Shown: positions 19,501 through 28,503 of the stretch, one piece after another | Layout of the letters: each line of letters opens with the position of its first letter | Numbering within the stretch: the first letter of the stretch is position 1 | DNA from: Chitinophaga lutea | Lineage (GTDB): Bacteria; Bacteroidota; Bacteroidia; Chitinophagales; Chitinophagaceae | Assembly: GCF_003813775.1 (NCBI RefSeq) | Contig: NZ_RPDH01000001.1 | Location: 1,426,001 to 1,490,000, forward strand | Direction of reading: 5' to 3' | Length of the DNA stretch: 64,000 nucleotides | Notes under the pieces: model-generated | What the model saw: the letters and a program-made list of their open reading frames with translations, nothing else | What the model was told of the DNA's origin: nothing | Databases searched by the model: none | Position numbers and translations under genes: made by a program

Positions 19501-19908
19501 GTGCCGGGTGTGGCGGAAACCTTCCGGGGTGGGCCGCCAGATATGGGGGCCTTCGGCGTAAAATAAAATACAGTCGTTCCCGTTTAAAATCCCGTCGCCC
19601 CCATCCAGCACCACCACCGGGTTCTCGGGGAGGTCGTCGGGGCGGGGGGCCGCATTGTCTTCCGGCAGCATGCCGCCGCCATGACCGTAAATGCGCAGGG
19701 TATTGGAAGCCAGGTTGTTAGTGAGAATGCCCATGGATTGCAGCAGGGGCAGGTCTATCCGGTATACGCCCGGCTCACGGACGGCCAGTTTGTACCAGCT
19801 GCCGTCGGCCAGTACCGAGCGCTGCGCATAGGAACGTTGCCCGTAAGCCTCGCCCAGCCAGCAAAGCAGGCAGGCTGTGGCAAGCATAAAAGAACGGGCG
19901 GTTCGCAT
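16585..19908 (-). CDS. porU: Type IX secretion system sortase PorU
   Basis: A 1107-residue gingipain-like (C25) peptidase that cleaves the C-terminal signal from T9SS cargo and attaches it to the cell surface. A signal peptide precedes YGQRSYAQRSVLADG. The N-terminal barrel region leads to the caspase-like domain from about residue 385 (MLVIAPAALKAEAERLAGWH). The catalytic pair is visible: H617 in WNYNGHGS and C651 in VTATCDFAPFDNP. The C-terminus has a FlgD/T9SS-type Ig domain (NYPNPMRHQTRFVF to PGIYFYQFVV). It is divergent from gldJ and followed by porV. Confidence 0.95.
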   Translation of the reverse strand: MRTARSFMLATACLLCWLGEAYGQRSYAQRSVLADGSWYKLAVREPGVYRIDLPLLQSMGILTNNLASNTLRIYGHGGGMLPEDNAAPRPDDLPENPVVVLDGGDGILNGNDCILFYAEGPHIWRPTPEGFRHTRHLYADSICYFLQLKPGSLRVGEAPAGISGTAVTTYDYRAFHEKDLYNILSSGKEWFGEELNAPQPERSFTLSTPAAGLTEMHIRFRAVARSTGGSQFELAGQRFAPLPVSGNIFDQYATAVEGYFPYTGGGTVSLRYQGNAAARGWLDYLEIQGRSPLVLPASGTLLFRDSRCAGASTFVLANAGAQTQVWDVSNPLQPLRQQTQLSGSTLRFNGDCGILREYVAFNPDATPKPQFVSAVANQNLHGVNVSGMLVIAPAALKAEAERLAGWHRSRQLDAVVVTVEDIYNEFASGSPDPTALRDFVKMQYDRNGLRYLLLFGRASFMYKDASNMVPTWQSPASLHGINTYMTDDYFGFLGDNDHIGGNPLLDVAIGRLPVRNAAEAAAVVNKIKRYQSPESFGAWRNEMTFTADDEDGNLHFNDAEKVNRIIEQEQPGFNVTKLYLDAFPQVSGASGSRYPAVNDAINRKMFNGTLVWNYNGHGSFTRLAEEAVLDDTSPDAWNNANRLPLLVTATCDFAPFDNPQFHSLGEKLLTRERGGAIALMTTTRAVFASSNLVMNANYFRLAFQPRAGGQMPTLGEGAMLAKNETYAGLGDVVNNRKFQLLGDPALSLAFPRWRVYTDSVNGVAAGTADTLKALGRYTIAGSVRDATGNIRTGYNGTLDITVFDKPVTRRTLGNDPGSAAVDYQQQDRALFRGTQAVQNGRFRFTFVVPKDIAAIGGKGKISYYTHNDTEDGGGTYANLAVTGTATGVPADNQGPVIKAWMNHESFRDGGVTAEDPLLLVLLQDENGINATGNGIGHDIVAVLDDSTQFYNMNEFYITTPGNFREGRVVFPLAGLAPGKHSLTIRAWDSFNNSSTINISFTVVPKSLLAVENVYNYPNPMRHQTRFVFNHNQQNADLDVLIRIFTSAGKQVATIRNTINTTNGRYSGIPWNGTNDSGARLTPGIYFYQFVVRSTGREKVFGGKLILL

Positions 19909-19936
19909 AAGGATGGCCGGATTTGTATATTTGATA

Positions 19937-19967
19937 CAAACCTAATGTATCTCAGGGTATTTCGCAA
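19937..19967 (-). promoter_or_regulatory. Candidate porU promoter
   Basis: On the minus strand TAGGTTTG (complement of 19937-19944) fits TAnnTTTG and a TTG (complement of 19965-19967) lies 20 bases upstream, the expected Bacteroidota spacing. It would give a leader of about 25 bases before the ATG at 19908. Confidence 0.55.
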
Positions 19968-20034
19968 CCGCCGGGGAGTTCCGAAATACCACTTGTTTAC
20001 AAATTAATTATTTTCGCTATAAAATAAAAAAGCA

Positions 20035-20042
20035 TACATTTG
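20035..20042 (+). promoter_or_regulatory. Candidate -7 element of gldJ
   Basis: TACATTTG matches TAnnTTTG, 50 bases before the gldJ ATG. The -33 region is T-rich (TTATTTTCG) without a clear TTG. With the porU promoter it defines a divergent T9SS control region of about 180 bases. Confidence 0.45.
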
Positions 20043-20092
20043 CGTTTACCTAATTGAATACCTAAATTGTATCGATCAAAAGCTGTTTTCGC

Positions 20093-21637
20093 ATGCGCAG
20101 ATTAACCTCCTTATCCTTGATTGTAGGCACCGGTGTGATGTTGTCGATGTCGGCCTGTAAGAATGGTGGCTTGTTTGGAAAGAAGAAAGAATCTTCCTCC
20201 GCAACCGGATGGACCTACAACGACCCTAAAATGGGCGGATTTTCCGTTGCCAAGAACAAGGACCAGTTCACCGGTCCAGGTCTGGTGTTTGTTCAGGGCG
20301 GTACTTTCGCCATGGGTGCCACCGAGCAGGACGTGATGTCTGACTGGAACAACATACCGCGCCGTATCACGGTGTCTTCGTTTTATATCGACGAAACGGA
20401 AGTTTCCAACGTGAACTACCGTGAGTACCTGTACTGGCTCACCCGTATGTACGGGGAATCTTTCCCGGACGTGTACCGTGGTGCGTTGCCCGACACGCTG
20501 GTATGGCGTAGCGAGCTGGCTTACAACGAGCCGCTGGTGGAATATTATTTCCGTCACCCCGCTTATAACGACTATCCGGTGGTGGGCGTAACCTGGAAAC
20601 AGGCGACCGACTACTCCAAATGGCGTTCCAACCGCGTAAACGAAAAACTGCTGATGGATGCCGGACTTCTTTCCAAGGCCGACATCATGAACCAGGCAGA
20701 CGACAATACGTTCGACAGCAAATCTTACATGGCCGGCCTTTACGAGGGCACGCCGGGTAAATTGTCGAAAAGCGCGAAAAAACAATTCAGCAATCCCGAC
20801 GGTTCTCCCCGCGGGGCCCAGTTCGAAGACGGCATCATGCTGCCGAACTACCGCCTCCCGACAGAAGCGGAATGGGAATATGCCGCCCTCGGCTATATCG
20901 GGCAAAACCCCAGCCCTTCCAAAAAAGAAGGCAAACGTGGGGAAGAGCTCATCCTCAACAAACAGATCTATTCCTGGGGCACCAATAACAGCGGCCTGCG
21001 CGACATCCGCCGCGGCAACTGGCAAGGCCAGTTCCTGGCGAACTTCAAACGCGGATCCGGCGATAACATGGGTATGGCAGGCGGCCTGAACGACCGTGCA
21101 TCCATCCCCGCCCCGGTGCAGTCTTACTTCCCGAACACGTTTGGCATCTATAACATGTCCGGCAACGTGAGCGAGTGGGTACAGGACGTGTACAGGCCGC
21201 TGACCACCATCGACGGCGACGACTTCAACTACTTCCGCGGTAATAAATTCCAGACGGTGTACCAGAATGCTGAAAAAGAATTCGAAAAAGACAGCCTCGG
21301 AGCACTGAAAATGCGTGACGTGACTGACGAAGAATCCGCCAGCCGCCTGAACTACCAGAAAGGTGATGTGATCAACTACCTCGACGGTGACACCCTTTCC
21401 CTGGTTGAATATGGCTACGGCATCACTTCCCTGATCAACGACAAATCCAGGGTGGTAAAAGGCGGCAGCTGGAACGACCGTGCTTACTGGCTTTCACCCG
21501 GCAACCGCCGTCACATGCAGGAAGATATGGCTACCAACACCGTAGGCTTCCGTTGCGCGATGGACCGTGTGGGCAGCCCCGAAGGCAACAAGTTCAAAAC
21601 CGGCCAGGTGTTCAAGAAACAACGCCAGAAAAGATAG
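20093..21637 (+). CDS. gldJ: Gliding motility/T9SS lipoprotein GldJ
   Basis: A 514-residue SUMF1/formylglycine-generating-enzyme-fold lipoprotein. The signal ends at a lipobox (LSMSAC, Cys22). The FGE domain shows PGLVFVQGGTFAMGA near residue 63, FYIDETEVSNVNYREYL, YPVVGVTWKQATDYSKWRS, YRLPTEAEWEYAA near residue 255, NMSGNVSEWVQDVY near residue 352, and VVKGGSWNDRAYW plus VGFRCAM near the end. GldK shares the fold, but divergence from porU-porV, as in Flavobacterium, and the long insert favour GldJ, which stabilises other Gld proteins. Catalytic cysteines of true FGE are not needed for this role. Confidence 0.9.
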   Translation: MRRLTSLSLIVGTGVMLSMSACKNGGLFGKKKESSSATGWTYNDPKMGGFSVAKNKDQFTGPGLVFVQGGTFAMGATEQDVMSDWNNIPRRITVSSFYIDETEVSNVNYREYLYWLTRMYGESFPDVYRGALPDTLVWRSELAYNEPLVEYYFRHPAYNDYPVVGVTWKQATDYSKWRSNRVNEKLLMDAGLLSKADIMNQADDNTFDSKSYMAGLYEGTPGKLSKSAKKQFSNPDGSPRGAQFEDGIMLPNYRLPTEAEWEYAALGYIGQNPSPSKKEGKRGEELILNKQIYSWGTNNSGLRDIRRGNWQGQFLANFKRGSGDNMGMAGGLNDRASIPAPVQSYFPNTFGIYNMSGNVSEWVQDVYRPLTTIDGDDFNYFRGNKFQTVYQNAEKEFEKDSLGALKMRDVTDEESASRLNYQKGDVINYLDGDTLSLVEYGYGITSLINDKSRVVKGGSWNDRAYWLSPGNRRHMQEDMATNTVGFRCAMDRVGSPEGNKFKTGQVFKKQRQKR

Positions 21638-21660
21638 CAGCATACAATTTCAAGTATAAA

Positions 21661-21695
21661 AAAACGGGAAAGAAGATGATCTTCTTTCCCGTTTT
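21661..21695. terminator. Bidirectional terminator between gldJ and the peroxiredoxin
   Basis: Perfect 16-base arms AAAACGGGAAAGAAGA (21661-21676) and TCTTCTTTCCCGTTTT (21680-21695) with a three-base loop; A and T ends serve both strands. Convergent genes flank it. Confidence 0.85.
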
Positions 21696-21716
21696 GCATT
21701 TATAGCGGCGCATTGT

Positions 21717-23198
21717 TTAGCGCTTTGATTTTGCCTTCGCTTTGGGCGCGGCCTTTTTAGGAGCTGCTTTCTTTGCAACCGGCTTTGCTTTCACTACCGA
21801 TTTTTTAGCGGCGGCCTTTTTAGCCACGGGTTTGGCCTTCACAGCTGCTTTTTTGGAAGCCGCTTTTTTTGCAACTGGTTTCGCTTTCACCGCAGCTTTT
21901 TTAACGGCTGCTTTTTTCGCGACCGGTTTTGCTTTAACTGCAGCTTTTTTAACAGCTGCTTTCTTTACGACCGGTTTTGCTTTGACCGCCACCTTTTTAG
22001 TTGCAGCTTTCTTTGCGACAGGTTTTGCTTTTACTCCAGCTTTCTTTACGGCTGCTTTCTTTGCGATGGGCTTGGCTTTCACTGCTGCCTTTTTAGCTGC
22101 AACTTTCTTGGCAACCGGTTTGGCCTTCCCCACGGCTTTTTTAGCAACGGCCTTTTTAGCCGCCGGCTTAGCCCTCGCGGCTGCTTTTTTGGATGCTGCC
22201 TTCTTTGCCACGGGCTTGGCTTTAACGGCTGCTTTTTTAGGGACCGCTTTCTTTGCCACTGCCTTAACCTTCGCAGCAGCCTTTTGGGGCGCAGCTTTCG
22301 TGGCGGCGGGCTTAGCTTTGGCAACAGCTTTTTTTGCAGCGGGTTTCGCCTTCTCGGTTGCCTTTTTTGCAACTGGTTTCGCCTTCGCGGCTGCCTTTTC
22401 GGGAGCAGTTTTCACTGCGGCCGGTTTAGCTTTTACGACGGCGGGTTTGGTTGCTTGTTTTTCAGTCGTAGCGGCGGGCTTGGCTGCCGGTTTGGTTTTC
22501 TTCGGCGCAGCTTTCTTTGCAGTCGCTTTGGCGGCCGCTAGTTCGGCCTTCTCTTCTTCGGCTTTCTCTTCCGATGCCGCTGTGGCAATTGCTTTCGCCT
22601 TGCTCATGACGTCGTGGATTTCCTCGATCGCTTCCGCATCGGGCTGCTGGCCTTCAGTTTCGGCTTCGGCCGTTGCAACAACATCGCCATTACCTTCTGC
22701 TGCGGGAGCGCTTCTGAACGGCTCAGCCGCCGCTTCGCCTTCCCATATCTCCAGGATTTGCGCAGCATGGTCGCCGTTGTCCGGGCGCTCGATAATGTGC
22801 TCAATTTCTCCGTTTTCACCGATCAGGAAGGTGGTGCGGTGTGTGCCGTCGTAAGTGCGGCCCATGAATGTTTTTTCGCCCCAAACACCATAAGCGTTGA
22901 GGATATCATGACTTTCGTCTACCAGTATCGGGAAAGGAAGGTCGTACGTCTCCGCAAACTTCCGGTGGCTCTTTTCATCGTCTTCGCTCACACCGATCAC
23001 CGCGTAGCCTTTTTGCAACAGGCGCGCGTGATGGTCCCGGAGATTACAGGCCTGGGTCGTGCATCCGGGGGTCATGTCGTGCGGATAAAAATAGAGGATC
23101 ACTTTCTTTCCAGAAAAATCTGCCAGGGAAATATCCTGGCCATGCTGGTCTTTAGCTGTAAATGCGGGAGCAATGTCCCCGGGTTTTAGATGCTTCAC
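21717..23198 (-). CDS. PrxQ/BCP peroxiredoxin fused to an acidic linker and a histone H1-like Lys/Ala-rich tail
   Basis: A 493-residue protein. Residues 1-152 are a complete thioredoxin-dependent thiol peroxidase: KPGDIAPAF, then YFYPHDMTPGCTTQAC with peroxidatic Cys46 and resolving Cys51, and RTTFLIGENG near residue 121. Ordinary BCP proteins end near residue 150. Here an acidic, Ala/Glu-rich linker (about 153-222) leads to a strongly basic tail (223-493) of KKAAVKAKPVAKKAAx units, resembling histone H1 and bacterial H1-like proteins. The start is GTG 23198, five bases after the stop of the M23 peptidase gene, so the genes are coupled. DNA binding is inferred from composition only. Confidence 0.92.
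   Translation of the reverse strand: MKHLKPGDIAPAFTAKDQHGQDISLADFSGKKVILYFYPHDMTPGCTTQACNLRDHHARLLQKGYAVIGVSEDDEKSHRKFAETYDLPFPILVDESHDILNAYGVWGEKTFMGRTYDGTHRTTFLIGENGEIEHIIERPDNGDHAAQILEIWEGEAAAEPFRSAPAAEGNGDVVATAEAETEGQQPDAEAIEEIHDVMSKAKAIATAASEEKAEEEKAELAAAKATAKKAAPKKTKPAAKPAATTEKQATKPAVVKAKPAAVKTAPEKAAAKAKPVAKKATEKAKPAAKKAVAKAKPAATKAAPQKAAAKVKAVAKKAVPKKAAVKAKPVAKKAASKKAAARAKPAAKKAVAKKAVGKAKPVAKKVAAKKAAVKAKPIAKKAAVKKAGVKAKPVAKKAATKKVAVKAKPVVKKAAVKKAAVKAKPVAKKAAVKKAAVKAKPVAKKAASKKAAVKAKPVAKKAAAKKSVVKAKPVAKKAAPKKAAPKAKAKSKR
21759..22238 (-). repeat. Ten tandem 48-bp (16-residue) repeats in the peroxiredoxin tail
   Basis: Counting back from the C-terminal KKAAPKAKAKSKR, ten consecutive 16-residue units of the form KKAAVKAKPVAKKAAx can be laid end to end without gaps. 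At the DNA level units differ at many third positions, so they are not a recent identical expansion. More irregular Lys/Ala/Pro repeats continue towards the linker. Confidence 0.85.
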
Positions 23199-23203
23199 GG
23201 TTT

Positions 23204-24892
23204 CTAGCGTTTAAACGTCAAAGTATATGTGGTTTCGTTATTAGCAATGTCGGTGACGGTCAGTTTCAGGGTGTGGTTTCCCGCGGAGCAATGCTCGTCA
23301 AAAGCATATGTCAACACATTTCCCCTCCTGGAAAACCGCAGCCACTGGCCGTCGAGCTCCGCGCGATAGGATTTGATGCCGCTCGCATCGCTCATGGCAA
23401 ACGACATCTTGCCGGCTTTGGACAGATTGATACCGGACCTGAGGCCTCCCATCGGGGTGATTTTCGGCCGCACGGTATCGGCAGTCAGGTAGAAATCGCC
23501 GAGGTCGCGGAAGGAGCCGTTGAACCAGCCGTTTTCATAAGTGGCTGCAGAAATGCTTTCACCAAGTCCTTTCCGCACAATCACCATTTTCTGTTGCAAT
23601 TCCGCCGGCACCGCACGGGTGGGTTTAATGCGCAATCCGAAATATGCATGCACCGGCACCAGCGCCGTATGTAACCGGTATGTATTGGAATATGCCGTTG
23701 CATTCGGAATTTCCAGGTACCGGAAACAGATTTCGTCGTACAAAGTTCCTTCTTCTAAATAGAATTCCACTGCATTATTTTCAAAAATATTCCGGGAATC
23801 CGCATACATGGTGTTGGCGCAAACAGGCACGGCCGGAGGATTGCCCTCCTGCTGCAGGGTGAGCTGCACATCGGAGTGGTTGCCGTACGCATCGGTCACC
23901 CGCAGCGTTACCGGGTGCGGCTGTTTGTCGGACAGATCGATGGTGCCGTCGCCCGCCATTTCCTTGTAAATATCCAGCTGGTTGCCGGGCAGGGCAAACA
24001 ACAGCTGTACGTAAGGGCCGCCGCCTTTTTTCATTTTATAGTCGATATGCGCGTTGAGATACCGCGTTTCGTCGTACCCGATGTTGTCCAGCTGAAAACC
24101 GCAGTCAACTTCCCCGTTCCGGATGAGCATCGCTTCGTAGATACCGTTGGGGTTCATGGAATTGCTCTGCCGGTCGAGCGCAGACAATCCCAGGCCTACT
24201 TTATCCGTTGCCACCGTGATCACGGGGCGCGTGGCCGTGTAGCCGGCTGCTGTTTTTTTGACCGGTACTACCAGCGGCGTTTGTTCATACAGGCTGCGGT
24301 TGCGGTCGTATACCACCACCCGCTGGATTTCCGGGGCACGGGTATCGGGAATGCTGAAACCGAACAGCATCGGGTTGAGTGGCTTTTCCGTTTTCGTATC
24401 GCGGATTTCGAAATGCAGGTGCGGGCCGGCGGAGCCACCCGTATTGCCACTCCAGGCCACAAAATCCCCTTTTTTTACCGGGAAAAGGCCGGGCGGCAAA
24501 ACCAGGTCGGTGGCCCAGCTTTCCTGTTCGTACTGTTTGCGCGTTACGTATTCTTCCACCAGCGGGTAAAAGCGGTTCAGGTGCGCATATACGGTCGTGT
24601 AGCCATTCGGGTGAGTAATGTACAGCACGTTACCGAATCCCAGGTGGGAAACGCCAATGCGGCTCACATACCCGTCTGCCGCGGCATGCACGGGCAGATT
24701 TTCGCGTTGCTGGGTTTTAAAATCCAGGCCGGAATGGAAGTGGTTGGGACGTAATTCCCCGAAGTTCCCGGCCAGTTCAATCGGCACGTTCAGCGGATTC
24801 CTGAAATATCCTTTAGGGTACTGCCTTTCCGGTAAAGCCTGTGCCAGCGCAAGTTGTGGCAACAGGAGCAACCAAACAAACGATCTTTTCAT
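23204..24892 (-). CDS. M23 family metallopeptidase (secreted endopeptidase)
   Basis: A 562-residue exported protein; the start at 24892 gives signal peptide MKRSFVWLLLLPQLALAQA (an in-frame extension to 25033 has no signal-like content and is rejected). The LytM/M23 domain lies at about residues 30-175, with zinc ligands in HFHSGLDFK (His and Asp) and in GPHLHFEIRD near residue 158, so it should be active on peptidoglycan cross-links. The remaining ~390 residues are beta-rich Ig-like modules containing KITPMGGLRSG and a terminal VTDIANNETTYTLTF. It is followed after five bases by the peroxiredoxin gene. Confidence 0.9.
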   Translation of the reverse strand: MKRSFVWLLLLPQLALAQALPERQYPKGYFRNPLNVPIELAGNFGELRPNHFHSGLDFKTQQRENLPVHAAADGYVSRIGVSHLGFGNVLYITHPNGYTTVYAHLNRFYPLVEEYVTRKQYEQESWATDLVLPPGLFPVKKGDFVAWSGNTGGSAGPHLHFEIRDTKTEKPLNPMLFGFSIPDTRAPEIQRVVVYDRNRSLYEQTPLVVPVKKTAAGYTATRPVITVATDKVGLGLSALDRQSNSMNPNGIYEAMLIRNGEVDCGFQLDNIGYDETRYLNAHIDYKMKKGGGPYVQLLFALPGNQLDIYKEMAGDGTIDLSDKQPHPVTLRVTDAYGNHSDVQLTLQQEGNPPAVPVCANTMYADSRNIFENNAVEFYLEEGTLYDEICFRYLEIPNATAYSNTYRLHTALVPVHAYFGLRIKPTRAVPAELQQKMVIVRKGLGESISAATYENGWFNGSFRDLGDFYLTADTVRPKITPMGGLRSGINLSKAGKMSFAMSDASGIKSYRAELDGQWLRFSRRGNVLTYAFDEHCSAGNHTLKLTVTDIANNETTYTLTFKR

Positions 24893-25101
24893 CTGCAAAT
24901 AAATAACTGATTTTTGATGGCCCGACGCAACTTCACATGAATCATCCTGCTTGTAAGAACATGTATCATGCCCGGTTTCATCTGTAAATGTAATAGATAA
25001 ACGCTGAAGGGCTAAAATTACGATGAAAGACAATGATTTAACATATTTTTAAATCACAGGTGATGCCTTTTCCTTAATTTCCGACTACCAAAACAACAAT
25101 T

Positions 25102-25509
25102 ATGAGCTATCCGATTCACGAAATTCAGGGCATTGGCCCCAACTATGCGAGCAAGCTGCTGGGCATCGGCATTGATACCGTGGCCAAGCTGCTGGAAGAC
25201 GGCAATACCCGCACCGGGCGTATGCGTCTGGCCGAGACCACCGGCATCCCGGAAAGCCTGCTGCTCAAATGGATCAATCATGCCGACCTGATGCGCATCA
25301 ACGGGGTAGGCGATCAGTTCGCCGAGCTGCTGGAAGCCGCCGGCGTAGATACCGTCAAGGAACTCCGTAACCGCATCCCCGAAAACCTGCACGCGAAAGT
25401 GGTGGAACTGAATACGCTCAAAAACCTGAGCGGCCGGGCGCCTTCGCTGGCCGAAATCACGGGGATGATCAATCAGGCCAAAGACCTGGAACCGGTTGTC
25501 ACATATTAA
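25102..25509 (+). CDS. DUF4332 helix-hairpin-helix protein
   Basis: A 135-residue protein with two helix-hairpin-helix-like units: IQGIGPNYASKLLGIGI at residues 8-24 and LMRINGVGDQFAELLEAAGV in the middle, matching DUF4332. The GIGP and GVGD turns resemble DNA-backbone-binding hairpins of nucleic-acid enzymes, but no enzyme domain is present. It stands alone, divergent from the M23 peptidase and followed by a terminator. Role unknown. Confidence 0.85.
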   Translation: MSYPIHEIQGIGPNYASKLLGIGIDTVAKLLEDGNTRTGRMRLAETTGIPESLLLKWINHADLMRINGVGDQFAELLEAAGVDTVKELRNRIPENLHAKVVELNTLKNLSGRAPSLAEITGMINQAKDLEPVVTY

Positions 25510-25570
25510 GTCATCGGGCCTCGCCGTAATGTCGACCTACAACTGTTAATTCATTCACGAGCGCCTTCAG

Positions 25571-25604
25571 CGGTCTGTGCCCACGGGCGCGGGCCGTTTT
25601 TTTT
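25571..25604 (+). terminator. Terminator after the DUF4332 gene
   Basis: A GC-rich stem (CGGTCTGTGCC paired with GGCGCGGGCCG through several G-U pairs, 25571-25596) is followed by eight T residues. Confidence 0.7.
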
Positions 25605-25679
25605 GAATTTTCGAATTGTACCGTGGTAATTACCGCTTTATTTTTTTTCGTCTTACTTTAGTCTCCGCAAAAACTATCC

Positions 25680-26582
25680 ATGTCAATCATCGTATCGCAG
25701 ATTACCAAGCTGTACGGGCAGCAGAAAGCAGTAGACGGCATCTCGTTCGAGTTGCAGAAGGGCGGTATTGTCGGCTTTCTGGGGCCCAATGGTGCCGGTA
25801 AATCCACTACCATGAAGATTATCACCGGTTACCTGCCCCCCAGCGAGGGCCAGGCCAGCGTCTGCGGGTTTGATGTGGCCAAACAGCCCATGGAAGTGCG
25901 CAAGCGGGTAGGGTACCTCCCTGAGGCCAATCCACTGTATCCCGACATGTATGTGAAGGAATTTCTGGGGTTCATGGCCGGGATGCACCAGCTGGGCCGC
26001 AACAGCGAGGCGCGTATCCGGGAAATGATCGGCCTCACCGGCCTGGAGCGGGAGCAGCACAAAAAAATCGGTGCCCTGTCCAAAGGCTACAAACAAAGGG
26101 TGGGCCTGGCGCAGGCGCTGCTGCACAACCCCGAGGTGCTCATCCTCGATGAGCCCACCTCCGGCCTGGATCCCAACCAGCTGGCAGAGATCAGGGCCCT
26201 GATCAAGCAGCTGGGCCGGGATAAGACCGTGATGCTGTCTACCCACATCATGCAGGAGGTAGAAGCCCTCTGCAGCCGGGTGATCATCATTAACAAAGGC
26301 AGGATCATCGCCGACGACGCCATCAGCGCCCTCCAGCAGGGCAACAGCGCCTACATCCAGGTGCAGTTCAGCGATGCCGTACCGGCCGGCGAACTGGAGC
26401 AGCTCCCCGGCGTAAGCCGCGTGGCGGCCGCCGAAGGGCACGTTTTCCGGCTTTATACCGCTGATCCTGAAACAGTCCGGAAAAACCTGCTTCAATTCTC
26501 TTTGAATAATAACCGGAACATCCTTTCTTTGCACAGCAATTCGCAGTCGCTCGAGGAGGTGTTCAGGGAGCTGACAAATTAG
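25680..26582 (+). CDS. gldA: Gliding-motility-type ABC transporter ATP-binding protein GldA
   Basis: A 300-residue ATPase. Walker A is GPNGAGKST (residues 35-43), the ABC signature LSKGYKQR (133-140) and Walker B EVLILDEP (152-159), followed by the H-loop LSTHIMQEVEAL. The sequence MSIIVSQITKLYGQQKAVDG and the C-terminal region ending SLEEVFRELTN are typical of GldA, which works with the GldF/GldG membrane proteins in Flavobacterium gliding. GldF/GldG are not in this window, so a different permease partner is possible. It is followed by eno after 75 bases. Confidence 0.85.
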   Translation: MSIIVSQITKLYGQQKAVDGISFELQKGGIVGFLGPNGAGKSTTMKIITGYLPPSEGQASVCGFDVAKQPMEVRKRVGYLPEANPLYPDMYVKEFLGFMAGMHQLGRNSEARIREMIGLTGLEREQHKKIGALSKGYKQRVGLAQALLHNPEVLILDEPTSGLDPNQLAEIRALIKQLGRDKTVMLSTHIMQEVEALCSRVIIINKGRIIADDAISALQQGNSAYIQVQFSDAVPAGELEQLPGVSRVAAAEGHVFRLYTADPETVRKNLLQFSLNNNRNILSLHSNSQSLEEVFRELTN

Positions 26583-26645
26583 TGGTAACGCAGCCGGAGA
26601 GGCGCCGGCGGCCAGACAATTCACTTTTTCAAGATTAAACAATAA

Positions 26646-27950
<1,305 letters not shown>

Positions 27951-27985
27951 CCTCGCTTATTTTTTAGTGGTCAATACAAATTTTT

Positions 27986-28012
27986 CCGGGTGCCGGTTTT
28001 ACCGGTACCCGG
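27986..28012 (+). terminator. Hairpin between eno and the DivIC-like gene
   Basis: CCGGGTGCCGG (27986-27996) pairs with CCGGTACCCGG (28002-28012), one G-T wobble, loop TTTTA, followed by ACTTTT. The short T run suggests partial rather than complete termination before the next gene. Confidence 0.5.
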
Positions 28013-28034
28013 ACTTTTAAAAAAACAGCAGGGC

Positions 28035-28349
28035 ATGGAAACGAAGAAGCGCTTTACTCTCCCCTCTTACCTCCGCAACAAATACATCATTTGCGGAGCG
28101 CTTTTTTTGGGCTGGCTCGTTTTTTTAGACCGGCACAATTTCTTCTCCCAGTACCAGCTCTATTCCGAAGTTAACCAGCTGGAATCGCAAAAGACCTTTT
28201 ACAAACAAGAAATCGACCGCGCCCGGCAAGACCAGTTCGAACTGCTTTCCAGCCCCGAAAAACTGGAAAAATTCGCCCGGGAACAATACCGGATGAAAAA
28301 GGACGACGAAGACCTGTTCATCGTGCCCCTGCCTGCTCAAAAGAAATAA
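28035..28349 (+). CDS. Septum formation initiator family protein (FtsB/DivIC-like)
   Basis: A 104-residue bitopic protein: a cytoplasmic tail, a transmembrane segment (YIICGALFLGWLVFL, about residues 17-31), then a short coiled coil (YSEVNQLESQKTFYKQEIDRA) and the family's C-terminal LEKFAREQYRMKKDDEDLFIV motif. FtsB/DivIC proteins bridge FtsL and FtsQ in the divisome. The ATG at 28035 is preferred over an in-frame codon at 27990, which lies in the preceding hairpin. The eno-divIC order is common in bacteria. Confidence 0.88.
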   Translation: METKKRFTLPSYLRNKYIICGALFLGWLVFLDRHNFFSQYQLYSEVNQLESQKTFYKQEIDRARQDQFELLSSPEKLEKFAREQYRMKKDDEDLFIVPLPAQKK

Positions 28350-28503
28350 TTCCCTGGTTTTCAAGCTGATATAACCCCTAATGGATTGTTAAAAAATTGC
28401 ATTTTTCAAAAAAATGGCTTAAATTAACAATACTATCCCGTCATTCGTCGTTATTTAAGTGTTGTATCTACATAAATTCCATTTATACTAACAAATCAAT
28501 CGC

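Noticed and set aside
20093..21637. Alternative assignment as GldK
   Set aside because: The SUMF1 fold fits both, but divergence from porU-porV and the long insert favour GldJ.
21742..22854. Long plus-strand ORF opposite the peroxiredoxin tail
   Set aside because: It is the antisense shadow of the Lys/Ala repeats: low-complexity Ala/Phe/Thr/Leu sequence with no recognisable domain.
23204..25033. Upstream start of the M23 peptidase at 25033
   Set aside because: The added 47 residues are not signal-like; the ATG at 24892 gives a clean signal peptide.
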